Positions 47,511 to 56,520 of a DNA stretch of 64,000 bases are shown one piece after another. The first letter of the stretch is position 1. Each line of letters begins with the position of its first letter. The stretch comes from Bacillus sp. NEB1478 (GTDB taxonomy: Bacteria > Bacillota > Bacilli > Bacillales > Fictibacillaceae): the NCBI RefSeq assembly GCF_031582965.1, contig NZ_CP134049.1, forward strand, positions 1,922,001-1,986,000, read 5' to 3'. The translations under genes and the position numbers were made by a program. The notes below the pieces were generated by a model that did not search any database, had not been told where the DNA came from, and worked only from the letters and a program-made list of their open reading frames with translations.

Positions 47511-47542
47511 TTTTTCATCCTCCTAGTTTACATCCGGTAAAT

Positions 47543-47757
47543 AAAAAAACGCCTCTTCTATTTACATAGAAGAGGCGGACTAATCCGCGGTACCACTCTC
47601 ATTGCCCATTAAGGCCGCTTAAACTTTTAACGGGAGTCCCGGCTTTTCCTATGAATTCAGAAAAGCATTTCCAAAGTGCGTTTCAACTGCAGATTGTACC
47701 AGGCTTCCATCGTCCCCAGCTTGCTTAAACAAGCATGCAGTCTACTCTCTTTTTCAT
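47543..47757 (-). promoter_or_regulatory. T-box leader, arginine specifier, of argS
   Basis: On the minus strand the T-box sequence GTGGTACCGCGG (47596-47585) precedes a terminator of CGCCTCTTCTAT and ATAGAAGAGGCG plus seven Ts. Stem I opens AGAGAGTAGACTGC and the specifier in GAAACGCACTTTGG reads CGC (47680-47678), an arginine codon. Uncharged tRNA-Arg would switch argS and the genes after it on. Confidence 0.92.
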
Positions 47758-47782
47758 AAATGTTCATGTATATTTTTAACAT

Positions 47783-47811
47783 ATTATATGAGGTGCCCCT
47801 ACAAAAGTCAA
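47783..47811 (-). promoter_or_regulatory. Sigma-A promoter of the argS T-box transcript
   Basis: On the minus strand TTGACT (47811-47806), a 17-base spacer and TATAAT (47788-47783) form a near-consensus promoter with a start near 47776. It begins 11 bases past the stop codon of the small gene upstream. Confidence 0.85.
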
Positions 47812-47821
47812 CATATTCCAA

Positions 47822-48094
47822 TTAATCAAAATCTAAGTAATTTCTCATTCTTTTTATGTAACGTTTTAAACGAAACATTGTTTCTGTACGCAAGTATTTC
47901 GATGTGAATGCAGATGATATGGCATTGACGGAGACAAATACTCCATGCTCTGTTACTTTTACGGGTATTATCCCTGTAAAAAGTGTTTCCCCGTTTTGTT
48001 TATGTATCAGTTCCACTGAGACCTGGACTGTTTTTTCATTTGGGAAATTTCCAGGCTGAACGGAATTTACTTCAAACAAAAATTGGACACTCAT
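47822..48094 (-). CDS. Small protein of unknown function
   Basis: I do not recognise this 90-residue protein. It is predicted to be beta-rich in its first 70 residues (VNSVQPGNFPNEKTVQVSVELIH, TLFTGIIPVKVTEHGVFVSV) with a basic C-terminal tail (RLKRYIKRMRNYL). An AAAGGAG site seven bases before the ATG makes it credible. It is divergent from the MATE transporter and immediately upstream of the argS promoter. Confidence 0.65.
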   Translation of the reverse strand: MSVQFLFEVNSVQPGNFPNEKTVQVSVELIHKQNGETLFTGIIPVKVTEHGVFVSVNAISSAFTSKYLRTETMFRLKRYIKRMRNYLDFD

Positions 48095-48181
48095 AATGGC
48101 TCCTTTGTATATATTTCATAATAGTATGATATAATGCATTAGCTTAAATTGTCAGGTTAAAACAATAAAGGAAGTATGAAT

Positions 48182-49543
48182 ATGTTCCAAACAAGTACGT
48201 TAAAAGAAAAATATAAACGATTTTTGTTCTTGGTCATACCGGTTTTAATTACTCAGCTCGGCCTGTATGCTATGAATTTTCTTGATACAGTAATGAGCGG
48301 TCATTCAGGTGCAAATCAACTTGCTGGTGTTGCCATTGGCTCAAGTCTCTGGGTACCGATCTTTACTGGGCTAAATGGTATTCTAATGGCGCTGACTCCG
48401 ATTGTATCCCAGCTCGAAGGAGCCCGAAATAATAAGCATGTACCAATTGCTGTGACGCAAGCCGTATATTTAGCAGTTGTGATTTCAATTTGCGTTATCT
48501 TAGCTGGATTTTTCATTTTGGACCCAGTGCTGCAATTAATGTCACTGGAGCATGAAGTTGAACGAGTTGCTAAGGGTTATTTAATCGCCCTATCTTTTGG
48601 GATCTTACCGCTCTTTATATATGGAGCACTGCGGTCTTTCATTGATGCGCTGGGTCATACTAGAATTACAATGATCGTCACACTTATTGCTTTACCCGTT
48701 AACGCTTTCTTTAATTACTTATTCATCTTTGGTAAAGCAGGTTTTCCTGAACTTGGCGGTATTGGTGCAGGTGTTGCAACATCTATTTCTTATTGGATAA
48801 CAGCGGTTATTACCATTTTACTCTTGTTTAAAGTGGAACCATTTAAGAAATATCAGATATTTAGAACTGTTTATAGACCTTCTTTAAAATCTTGGAAAGC
48901 ACAGCTTAAAATAGGAGTGCCAATTGGGTTCTCTATTTTCTTTGAGGTTAGTATCTTTGCTGCCGTAACTTTATTGATGAGTGATTTTAATACTGTTACA
49001 ATCGCTGCTCACCAGGCAGCATTAAATTTTGCCTCATTTTTATACATGATTCCTCTAAGTATTGCAATGGCATTAACAATCGCAGTCGGATTTGAGGTAG
49101 GTGGAGAGCGGTATAAAGACGCAGCTCAATATAGCACGATCGGAATCATTACTGCTCTTTCATTTGCAGTTCTCTTTTCTGCTCTGTTAATTATCTTTGA
49201 TGAACAAGTAGCAGGGATTTATTCCAATCAAAAAGATGTTATACAATTAACCAAATCTTTTTTATGGTTTGCTGTATTTTTTCAGCTGGCAGATGCTATT
49301 GGTGCTCCGATACAAGGTGCACTAAGAGGATATAAGGATGTCAATGTAACCTTTTTTCTCTCGTTTATATCGTATTGGGTACTTGGATTGCCTGTCGGTT
49401 ATTATTTAGCAAATTATACGTCACACGGTGCATATGGGTATTGGATCGGTCTTATTTCAGGATTATCTGCTGGAGCGATCATCTTATTTTTGCGTCTTAA
49501 ATATATACAATCTCACGCCTTTTCTTCATCTAAACAAAAATAA
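48182..49543 (+). CDS. MATE family efflux transporter (NorM/YojI-like)
   Basis: The 453-residue membrane protein has about 12 segments in two bundles and begins with the family's PVLITQLGLYAMNFLDTVMSGH region; AAHQAALNFASFLYMIPLS opens the second half. MATE proteins export cationic drugs and metabolites with sodium or proton exchange; the closest B. subtilis match by memory is YojI. The ATG at 48182 suits the AAGGA site better than the ATG two codons earlier. A TATAAT hexamer at 48130-48135 may be its -10. Confidence 0.87.
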   Translation: MFQTSTLKEKYKRFLFLVIPVLITQLGLYAMNFLDTVMSGHSGANQLAGVAIGSSLWVPIFTGLNGILMALTPIVSQLEGARNNKHVPIAVTQAVYLAVVISICVILAGFFILDPVLQLMSLEHEVERVAKGYLIALSFGILPLFIYGALRSFIDALGHTRITMIVTLIALPVNAFFNYLFIFGKAGFPELGGIGAGVATSISYWITAVITILLLFKVEPFKKYQIFRTVYRPSLKSWKAQLKIGVPIGFSIFFEVSIFAAVTLLMSDFNTVTIAAHQAALNFASFLYMIPLSIAMALTIAVGFEVGGERYKDAAQYSTIGIITALSFAVLFSALLIIFDEQVAGIYSNQKDVIQLTKSFLWFAVFFQLADAIGAPIQGALRGYKDVNVTFFLSFISYWVLGLPVGYYLANYTSHGAYGYWIGLISGLSAGAIILFLRLKYIQSHAFSSSKQK

Positions 49544-49566
49544 ACCAGCCGGTGGCTGGTTTATTT
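49538..49566. terminator. Bidirectional terminator overlapping two stop regions
   Basis: AAATAAACCAGCC and GGCTGGTTTATTT form a stem with a three-base loop. It overlaps the last codons of both the MATE gene and the convergent msrAB gene. Confidence 0.85.
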
Positions 49567-50523
49567 ATTTTCAAAAAGCTTTTCGTATTCTTCATAGCCT
49601 TCTTCTTTTAATTTTTGTCTTGGAATAAAACGTAAAGCGGCAGAATTGATGCAATAGCGCAATCCGCCTTTTTCTCTTGGACCATCAGTAAATACATGCC
49701 CTAAGTGTGAATCAGCATCTTTACTCCTAACTTCTGTTCGTATCATGCCGTGAGAAAGATCTTCTTTTTCATCAACATTTGATGATCGAACGGGTTTTGT
49801 GAAGCTCGGCCATCCGCAGCTGCTGTCAAATTTATCAAGAGAGCTGAAAAGCGGTTCTCCTGAGACAATATCAACATAGATCCCTTCTTCTGTATGGTTC
49901 CAAAATTCGTTTTGAAAAGGAGGTTCAGTCGCATCATTTTGAGTGACATTAAATTGAATTGGGTTTAGTGTTTTTAATACTTCTTCTTTTTTCTTTTTAT
50001 CTTCCCAATGTTCTTTAATAAAATGATCACGTCCTGACCCTGTTCTATAACGTTTATAATGGAACGGATTTTTTTTATGATAATCCTGATGGTATTCTTC
50101 AGCTGTGTAAAACGTTTTGGCAGGTATAATTAGTGTGGCGATAGGTTTAGAAAATCTGCCGCTTTCTTGAAGCTCTTGTTTAGATCGTTCTGCTGTTTCT
50201 TTCTGTTTTTCATCGTGATAAAAAATGGCTGTACGATAAGAGTCCCCTCTATCATAAAATTGTCCGCCCTCGTCGGTTGGATCAATTTGTTTCCAGAAGA
50301 CCGACACTATTTTTTCGTATGAAATGACTGTTGGATCATAAGTAATCTGTACCGCCTCAAAATGACCAGTTGTTTCACTGCACACTTCGTTATAAGAAGG
50401 ATTTTCCTTATGACCACCTGTATAGCCGGATTCAACTTTAATAATTCCTGGCCACTCTTCAAAAGGTGTAACCATACACCAAAAGCAGCCACCAGCAAAA
50501 GTAGCTATTTCATAATTATTCAT
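49561..50523 (-). CDS. msrAB: Fused peptide methionine sulfoxide reductase A and B
   Basis: The 320-residue cytosolic enzyme repairs both stereoisomers of methionine sulfoxide. Residues 1-160 are MsrA with the catalytic GGCFWCM; residues about 175-315 are MsrB with CGWPSF and the catalytic cysteine in [10 protein letters not shown]. subtilis has separate msrA and msrB genes, while fused forms occur in other Firmicutes such as streptococci. GAGGAG precedes the ATG. Confidence 0.95.
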   Translation of the reverse strand: MNNYEIATFAGGCFWCMVTPFEEWPGIIKVESGYTGGHKENPSYNEVCSETTGHFEAVQITYDPTVISYEKIVSVFWKQIDPTDEGGQFYDRGDSYRTAIFYHDEKQKETAERSKQELQESGRFSKPIATLIIPAKTFYTAEEYHQDYHKKNPFHYKRYRTGSGRDHFIKEHWEDKKKKEEVLKTLNPIQFNVTQNDATEPPFQNEFWNHTEEGIYVDIVSGEPLFSSLDKFDSSCGWPSFTKPVRSSNVDEKEDLSHGMIRTEVRSKDADSHLGHVFTDGPREKGGLRYCINSAALRFIPRQKLKEEGYEEYEKLFENK

Positions 50524-50601
50524 GAAATCAAACTCCTCTTAAATATATTAATCTCATCATATAAGAATAAGATTAAAATGAACAGAAAAAGGAACTCACA
50601 A

Positions 50602-51567
50602 TCAGTGAATTCCTGTATGCCTTTTTTCATCTTTAATAATAGGTCCGGTGTTTACTGGCTTTGCTAATATTGCGGGATTGTTATTTTTACTTTTTTTCCG
50701 TGTATTTTGTAAAAAGAAATAAAGTCCCAGCAGAACGATAAGTCCCCCAATGCATTGAGTAAATGACAATGTTTCATTTAGTAAAATAATCGCGAGGAGG
50801 CTAGCACCAACCGGCTCTCCTAAAATAGCCATTGAGATCGTAGCAGCTGTTACTCGTTTTAACAGCCAATTAAATAGAACGTGACCAAACACAGTCGGTA
50901 CTATTGCAAGCAATATAAATATACCCCAATCGATTCGGGAGTACCCTGTCATTGGAATATGTAATGTCAGATTATATATAGTAAAAACAATCACAGCAGC
51001 TAAGAAGACAATAAAACTATATAATGTTGATGGTATTGATTTGAGGAGACTCTGACCAATCAGCATATGGATGGCTACAACAATCGTGCCTAAAACGGAA
51101 AGAATATCTCCTTTTATATTTGTAAAAGAGATCCCAATGTCACCCCAGCCAATTAAAATGGCTCCGATGATTGCCACCAACATGCTCATTAAAGCAGGTT
51201 TCGTTGTCTTCTCCTTAAATAATAAATACGCACCAACCATTACGAAAACAGGCTGCAAAGATAACAGTATAGTTGAACTGGCAACAGTTGTTAACTTTAA
51301 TGAACCCATCCAGAACAGAAAGTGAAAAGCTAAAAATGTACCAGATAAAATTAACAGTCCGTACTCTTTTATCGTAATCTTTTTTAGCCAGTTACTTTGT
51401 TTCAACACAAATGGAATCATAAGGATTAAGGTGATCAGCAGACGGTACATAGCTTGTACAGAAACCGGAGCTGACGACCATTTCACAAAGATGGATGAAA
51501 ATGAAATCGCGATAATACCAATTATAATTGGGATAAAAACAGGAACTTTGAGCGAATGATTTTTCAA
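50602..51567 (-). CDS. EamA/DMT family transporter
   Basis: The 321-residue protein has ten membrane segments in two EamA repeats (GIIAISFSSIFVKWSSAPVS in the first; LLAIVPTVFGHVLFNWLLKR in the second) and a basic tail. Members export amino acids or metabolites; the substrate is unknown. The start is TTG at 51567 with AGGGTG before it. It is a single gene, divergent from ypmR, and has no clear terminator before msrAB. Confidence 0.83.
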   Translation of the reverse strand: MKNHSLKVPVFIPIIIGIIAISFSSIFVKWSSAPVSVQAMYRLLITLILMIPFVLKQSNWLKKITIKEYGLLILSGTFLAFHFLFWMGSLKLTTVASSTILLSLQPVFVMVGAYLLFKEKTTKPALMSMLVAIIGAILIGWGDIGISFTNIKGDILSVLGTIVVAIHMLIGQSLLKSIPSTLYSFIVFLAAVIVFTIYNLTLHIPMTGYSRIDWGIFILLAIVPTVFGHVLFNWLLKRVTAATISMAILGEPVGASLLAIILLNETLSFTQCIGGLIVLLGLYFFLQNTRKKSKNNNPAILAKPVNTGPIIKDEKRHTGIH

Positions 51568-51643
51568 GCAATGTCACCCTATTCTTTCTAAATAAAATTA
51601 TGTTATTATATTACATTATTAGAAATGAAACATAGGAGGAATT

Positions 51644-52468
51644 ATGAAAAAAAGATATATATTCACTATCCTTCTTTTATTGCTGATTGTCGGAACTGCT
51701 GGATGGTATTACTACCCACAGTATAAAATAAATCAGATAAAGAAAGAATCGATGGTTGTACAGAATGAAAAACAAGAAACGAAACAGGAAACTTATCTCG
51801 AGCATTTAAAACAAAGTCCTAAAAAAAGTTTTGTTCACATCGTTTTAGGTGATTCCGTTGCACAAGGCAGAGGATCTGATGAAGGTGGATTTCCTGTTAA
51901 AGTTAACAAAAGTTTAGAAAACCTTACGGGCAAGGAATTTGAACTTGAAAACTTAGGTGTTTCTGGCGCAACAAGTAAAGGTTTAGTGAATCAACTGAAG
52001 CAGCCGGCAGTTTTGGAAGCAGTTCGAAAAGCAGATATCATTTCAATTAATATTGGAGGAAATGATATTGTTCAAGTTGCCAAAACAGAAGGACCGCTTA
52101 AAGCAATCCAAGGTTATGATCGAGTTAAAGGTGAATATGAGAAAAATCTGCAGGATATTTTTATGGTTATCCGTTCACAAAATACTGATGCTATTCTAGT
52201 ATTGAATGAGCTTTACAACGTTGTGAATGCTGAGAAAAACTATTATCCGGCAAGTGAAAAGTTATTAAATGATTGGAACCTTATCGCTTATGAAACCGCC
52301 CTATCCAACAAACCTGCCTTAGTAGTTCCTGTAAGCGAAGCACTTCCTACTAAAGATATGGAAAAATGGCTATATGATTCCATTCATCCTAACGAAGAAG
52401 GTTATGACCGTATAGCAGAAAAAACAATTACGGTGTTCAAAAATCATTCTTATAAAACGGAACAATAA
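51644..52468 (+). CDS. ypmR: SGNH/GDSL hydrolase, YpmR-like, membrane anchored
   Basis: The 274-residue protein has an N-terminal signal or anchor (residues 5-23), a short charged spacer, then an SGNH esterase domain with catalytic Ser in GDSVAQG, the block GGNDI and the Asp/His pair in DSIHPNEEGY. It should act outside the membrane on an ester. Layout and length match B. subtilis YpmR. AGGAGG precedes the ATG. The gene ends four bases from the convergent next gene with no terminator visible between. Confidence 0.83.
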   Translation: MKKRYIFTILLLLLIVGTAGWYYYPQYKINQIKKESMVVQNEKQETKQETYLEHLKQSPKKSFVHIVLGDSVAQGRGSDEGGFPVKVNKSLENLTGKEFELENLGVSGATSKGLVNQLKQPAVLEAVRKADIISINIGGNDIVQVAKTEGPLKAIQGYDRVKGEYEKNLQDIFMVIRSQNTDAILVLNELYNVVNAEKNYYPASEKLLNDWNLIAYETALSNKPALVVPVSEALPTKDMEKWLYDSIHPNEEGYDRIAEKTITVFKNHSYKTEQ

Positions 52469-52472
52469 ATTT

Positions 52473-52856
52473 TTACGCCTTAATTAAATCATTTAGTTCG
52501 TGAACTTTCCCACTCCAATGTTTTATGTTCGATAAATAATAAAAAGTAGTCGCTTCTATATAATTTCCAAGTACTTCTTCAGGGTCATACAGAATAATGC
52601 ATTTTTGTGCTCCAAGTGCAATTCCTAATTCTGTATGACAACCTTTACCTCCTGGGAGAATGACAATGACAACATCTGAATTCATAACTCCTTCATATTC
52701 TTTTGTACCTATACGGGCTAGATCTTCCAAAGTTATCGCTCTCCCGTTTTGTGTCCAGTCGTATGTAAGATTCCAACCTAATAATTTTTGGATTTCTGAT
52801 GCCATGTCTTGTATACGTATCTTATTTTGAAAGCCTGAAGCTATATAAAAATTCAT
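52473..52856 (-). CDS. Nucleoside 2-deoxyribosyltransferase-like protein
   Basis: The 127-residue protein starts MNFYIASGFQNK and has SDVVIVILPGGKGCHTELGIAL, matching the catalytic core of the nucleoside deoxyribosyltransferase superfamily, in which a glutamate in HTELG is the nucleophile. The family swaps bases on deoxynucleosides or cleaves nucleotides. An AAAGGGAA site lies before the ATG. Exact activity is not determined. Confidence 0.75.
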   Translation of the reverse strand: MNFYIASGFQNKIRIQDMASEIQKLLGWNLTYDWTQNGRAITLEDLARIGTKEYEGVMNSDVVIVILPGGKGCHTELGIALGAQKCIILYDPEEVLGNYIEATTFYYLSNIKHWSGKVHELNDLIKA

Positions 52857-53018
52857 AATATTCCCTTTCCTTTATTGAAGATTTATGTATTGTAAAAATC
52901 ATATTACATTCTTGTAATAAAGGATAGAATGACTTGCAACTTTTTGTGAAGATGTTAACATAAGAACTTATATTCATTTATTAAAAACGAACAAACAAAA
53001 AATTGGAAGAGGGGTTGC

Positions 53019-53858
53019 ATGCTTAAATACAGAAATATTACTTTTATTGGTGCAGGATCTATGGCTGAATCAATGATATCAGGTTTGATCAATAAAGAAG
53101 GTATTGCACCTGAGCAGATTACTGCGGCAAATCATTCTAATATTCAAAGAAGAATTGAACTCATTGATAGATACGGAATCAATTCTCTTTCGTTTGATGA
53201 AGTAACAATAAGTAATACAGATGTGATTATTCTTGCGGTAAAACCAAAACAAGCAGAATTGGTATTAGAACAATTGAAACCAAATCTTCAGGATCACCAT
53301 ATTGTTCTTTCAGTATTAGCTGGAATCTCTACTGGATTTATGGAAGAAATTATCGGCAAAAAGCTGCCTGTTATCCGAGTAATGCCTAACACATCCAGTA
53401 TGATTGGGGAATCGATTACAGGCATTAGTGCGGGTCAATATGTAAATAACGAACATTTGGATTTAGCTCAAGAATTATCTGAAGCGATTGGTAAAGTTAA
53501 AGTCATTTCTGAAAAACATATGGACCTATTTACAGGGATAGCGGGAAGCGGTCCAGCTTACTTTTACTATCTTCTTGAGCATATGGAAGAAGTTGCTGTA
53601 GAAAATGGTATGGATCGTGAAATAGCTCGTGATATTGCAGCTCAGACTTTGTACGGTGCAAGTAAGATGGTTATTGAAACAAGTAATTCTCCTGCAGATT
53701 TACGGAGAAAAGTAACATCACCAAATGGTACAACTGCAGCGGGACTTCTCGCACTAGAAGAAAATGGCGGTGGAAAAGCTATAGAAGCTGCTGTCGAGAA
53801 CGCAGCAGAGCGCTCTAAAACATTGCGCGAAGAATTCGAAAAAGTACCAGTTAAATAA
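53019..53858 (+). CDS. proC: Pyrroline-5-carboxylate reductase
   Basis: This 279-residue NADPH-dependent enzyme makes proline from pyrroline-5-carboxylate. It starts with the Rossmann motif FIGAGSMAESMISGL and has VMPNTSSMIGE and the C-terminal signature DLRRKVTSPNGTTAAGL. Length and sequence fit ProI of B. subtilis. The ribosome site is GAAGAGGGG. A TTGCAA hexamer at about 52934 may be its -35. No other proline gene is adjacent, so it stands as a single-gene unit. Confidence 0.95.
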   Translation: MLKYRNITFIGAGSMAESMISGLINKEGIAPEQITAANHSNIQRRIELIDRYGINSLSFDEVTISNTDVIILAVKPKQAELVLEQLKPNLQDHHIVLSVLAGISTGFMEEIIGKKLPVIRVMPNTSSMIGESITGISAGQYVNNEHLDLAQELSEAIGKVKVISEKHMDLFTGIAGSGPAYFYYLLEHMEEVAVENGMDREIARDIAAQTLYGASKMVIETSNSPADLRRKVTSPNGTTAAGLLALEENGGGKAIEAAVENAAERSKTLREEFEKVPVK

Positions 53859-53866
53859 ATAAAGAA

Positions 53867-53895
53867 GACGCACTGGCTAAAAAGTATAGTGCGTC
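53867..53895 (+). terminator. Intrinsic terminator after proC
   Basis: GACGCACT and AGTGCGTC form the stem, followed by TATTTTT. Confidence 0.82.
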
Positions 53896-53976
53896 TATTT
53901 TTATGGATTTTATTAAAGATTTTGTAATAAGATTTTGTTTATATAATACCACTGTACAACAGACCCTTTTAACAAG

Positions 53977-54639
53977 CTATTTTTCAAATTCAGAAAATCC
54001 TAATTCATATAAAACTACAGCAATTACTTGGTATCCATTTTTATTTGGATGAACTGTATCAAATGAAACAAGCTTCCTTTCTCTTCCTATAAACGCTTCA
54101 TACAAATCAGCCACTTTAACACATGGGAATTTTTCTAAGCATTTTATATATTTATTAAAAAGAGTCACCCACTTAACAGCTTTTTTAACGTTAGGATATG
54201 GATTATATAAAGTACATATTCTAATGATAAATGGTTCCTTCGCCTTCCTTTTGATTTTTATAATATACTTAACCATTTTTTTGATATTTTTTTTGCATCT
54301 CTCTAATGCCTCATACAACGGATTTTCTTCAAACGTTAAGAAATATTTAACTCCTGCTTGGATTAAATCGTTTCCTCCCGCTGTTAAAAGTATGATTTTC
54401 GATTTTTGAATAGATCGTATTACTGTTTTATCTCTTATCGAATATAAAATTTCTTCTGATGTTAACCCGGTTAATGCAAAATTGTTAACAAGAATTTGTT
54501 TATTAAAAAGACCTTCAGTAAAGTTTACGTATCTTCCAACATATCCTTTTCCTAATATCGGTGCCCCTACTCCGACGGTTAAGGAATCACCAATTGCTGT
54601 TAAGAGCCAATCGTAATGCTTTTTTTTTCTTTTTGGCAT
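53977..54639 (-). CDS. SGNH/GDSL hydrolase, cytosolic type
   Basis: The 220-residue protein has the SGNH blocks GDSLTVGVG (catalytic Ser), GGNDLI and DTVHPNKNGY (Asp/His). Unlike the YpmR-like protein at 51644 it has no clear signal peptide but a basic start (MPKRKKKHYDW). The substrate is unknown. GGAGGGAAAGGA precedes the ATG. It is convergent with proC. Confidence 0.78.
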   Translation of the reverse strand: MPKRKKKHYDWLLTAIGDSLTVGVGAPILGKGYVGRYVNFTEGLFNKQILVNNFALTGLTSEEILYSIRDKTVIRSIQKSKIILLTAGGNDLIQAGVKYFLTFEENPLYEALERCKKNIKKMVKYIIKIKRKAKEPFIIRICTLYNPYPNVKKAVKWVTLFNKYIKCLEKFPCVKVADLYEAFIGRERKLVSFDTVHPNKNGYQVIAVVLYELGFSEFEK

Positions 54640-54797
54640 TATTCCTTTCCCTCCGTTTCAGTCTCACATCTTTACTACTATAAATATGATGTAAGACAAA
54701 AATGGACAGGGCGTTTTCATCACTTCAGCATTAGGATTATGTCCCTTTTTAAAAAGTTGAATATACATATATTGAAACTATTTTGAGGTGATTTTTT

Positions 54798-55211
54798 TTG
54801 AAAGAGAAATTTGTAAGAATGTACCCATATGGAGGGTATGATCCGTTTTCCACTCCTTCAGCAAAGGCTTTTTCACAAAGTCCAGTAATACCTGACCGTC
54901 CCCCATACGCCCAAGCTTCTGCAGCAGTTCCGCCATCATTTTCGCAGCCATATACTCAAAACTACGGTCAAGGATTTATGCCTTATATGCCGCCAATGAT
55001 GCCCCCAGGTGCCATGCCGTATCCTATGATGCCTGGTCCTGGTATGGGGATGCCGTTTATGCAGCCGCCAGGTAAACAAAATCAAATGATGATGGCTCCT
55101 AATAATCAACAGCAGGGTTCTGGTCTCACGTTCGGCAAAGCTATGGGTGGAGCAAATCAATTAATGGGTCTTGCTCAACAGATGGGAAGCATACTTTCCT
55201 TATTTAAATAG
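54798..55211 (+). CDS. yppG: Pro/Met/Gly-rich protein, YppG-like
   Basis: The 137-residue protein is low complexity: residues 1-35 are Pro/Ser/Tyr-rich, 50-105 are Pro/Met/Gly-rich (MPYMPPMMPPGAMPYPMMPG), and the last 25 form a helix (ANQLMGLAQQMGSILSLFK). It resembles the YppG family and has spore-coat-like composition; a spore role is not shown. The start is TTG at 54798 with GAGGTG seven bases before. Its neighbour on the other strand is yppC, as in the B. subtilis ypp region. Confidence 0.7.
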   Translation: MKEKFVRMYPYGGYDPFSTPSAKAFSQSPVIPDRPPYAQASAAVPPSFSQPYTQNYGQGFMPYMPPMMPPGAMPYPMMPGPGMGMPFMQPPGKQNQMMMAPNNQQQGSGLTFGKAMGGANQLMGLAQQMGSILSLFK

Positions 55212-56423
55212 ATGCCAGCTAATCAGGCATCTTTTTTTTTGCTTAAAATACGCTTTTAATAGATAAGCAGCCTCTGTTTTATGAAGACCCGCCCAATATG
55301 TGAGCCAAATAGTATGTTTCATTGTCTTCTCTAGACTGAATAAAGAAATATCTATCTTTTGATTTGCAAACCAATTCGAGGGAAAAAATGGTCCAGTATA
55401 GTTTTCCTTCCATACTTTCAATAATTCTGGACTGTATATTTGAGCATTCTTTGTTTTGAAAAATGAGAGTTTTTCTTTAACTATCTCATTCTGAAATGAT
55501 TTATTTGAAAATACTTCTGGATCATAATCTTTTCTCGATCCAGTATGAGTTTGAATGCACGCAAACTTGAAAATACGATCATAAAACTTTTTTTGAAAAA
55601 GAAGAACATAAAGGTTTTTCCCTAACGAAATCCTCTTATTCAAGCGATCAAAGTCTTTCATTGTTTTTCCAGTAGAATTCTTAAGTGGAATGACGGGGAA
55701 AATAATCTGTGATAATTGCAGCCAATTTTGAAACCGGAATGGAAGACTCTTTTTTAAAAACTGGAATTCTTTTGACTGAATTAAATGTTGTTCAATATGA
55801 CTTTGTTCATTAATGATCTGAGCAATTGGTAAAAGTGGACTGGCATCCCCTGCAAAGAACAACTCCCACACCCCTTCCATAAATAGAGATACATTAAAAT
55901 GTTTACATAAATAAAAAAGGGATTGCTTCTTTTTTTTACTTTCTTCATATAAAAGCAACTGTGGAAAGGCATCTTGAAAAATCAAGCTGTTCCCCTTTTC
56001 AAGCATCAAATATAATTGTTCAGCAACGGAGTTTTTCATTAAGTGCGGAAGAAATTCCCCTTTCAAATCGCTCATAAAATAGCCAGCATTACGAGAAACC
56101 ATATGGGCCAAAAACGACCAATGTATTTCAGGATGCTTCTTAAAAAAAGTGAGGTAAGCTGCCGTTCTCGTTATATTATTTTGATTATAATGCTTCGTTT
56201 CGCACTTTATTTGATGAATCAAAGTAGAATGATGTTTATGAAAATGAACAGCAGGAACAATCCTTGCAGCTCCAAGTTCAATCCACTTTTGTTTGAGTTT
56301 CTCGTACTGTGTTTCATCAATCCTCCATATTTTCGATTCTTTTTTAAATTTATTAAGAGATTGAACAAGAAAATGAACCGGAATAAGTGTTAATTTTGTG
56401 AGTATCCTTTTTGAGCTTCTCAA
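55200..56423 (-). CDS. yppC: DUF2515 family protein, YppC-like
   Basis: The 407-residue basic protein has the DUF2515 hallmark NNITRTAAYLTFFKKHPEIH followed by LAHMVSRNAGYFMSDLKG, and is alpha-helical throughout with no membrane segment or signal. The function is unknown. The start is TTG at 56423, with AAGGTGG nine bases before. It overlaps the convergent yppG end by 12 bp, and its last codons double as yppG's terminator. Confidence 0.82.
   Translation of the reverse strand: MRSSKRILTKLTLIPVHFLVQSLNKFKKESKIWRIDETQYEKLKQKWIELGAARIVPAVHFHKHHSTLIHQIKCETKHYNQNNITRTAAYLTFFKKHPEIHWSFLAHMVSRNAGYFMSDLKGEFLPHLMKNSVAEQLYLMLEKGNSLIFQDAFPQLLLYEESKKKKQSLFYLCKHFNVSLFMEGVWELFFAGDASPLLPIAQIINEQSHIEQHLIQSKEFQFLKKSLPFRFQNWLQLSQIIFPVIPLKNSTGKTMKDFDRLNKRISLGKNLYVLLFQKKFYDRIFKFACIQTHTGSRKDYDPEVFSNKSFQNEIVKEKLSFFKTKNAQIYSPELLKVWKENYTGPFFPSNWFANQKIDISLFSLEKTMKHTIWLTYWAGLHKTEAAYLLKAYFKQKKRCLISWHLFK
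55210..55241 (+). terminator. Terminator of yppG inside the 3' end of yppC
   Basis: AGATGCC and GGCATCT form a stem with a nine-base loop followed by nine Ts. On the minus strand this same DNA encodes the final codons of yppC. Confidence 0.85.
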
Positions 56424-56483
56424 AAGTTAACACCACCTTTATATACGTACAATATATGTAACGATAACGTATACATACACAAC

Positions 56484-56513
56484 AAAGCACCCGCTTCATA
56501 CCACGGGTGCTTT
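56484..56513 (-). terminator. Intrinsic terminator after the DUF502 gene
   Basis: AAAGCACCCG and CGGGTGCTTT flank a ten-base loop just past the stop of the minus-strand gene. The next 60 bases upstream of yppC carry TATACGTTATCG-type sequence without a clear promoter. Confidence 0.8.
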
Positions 56514-56520
56514 ATACATG

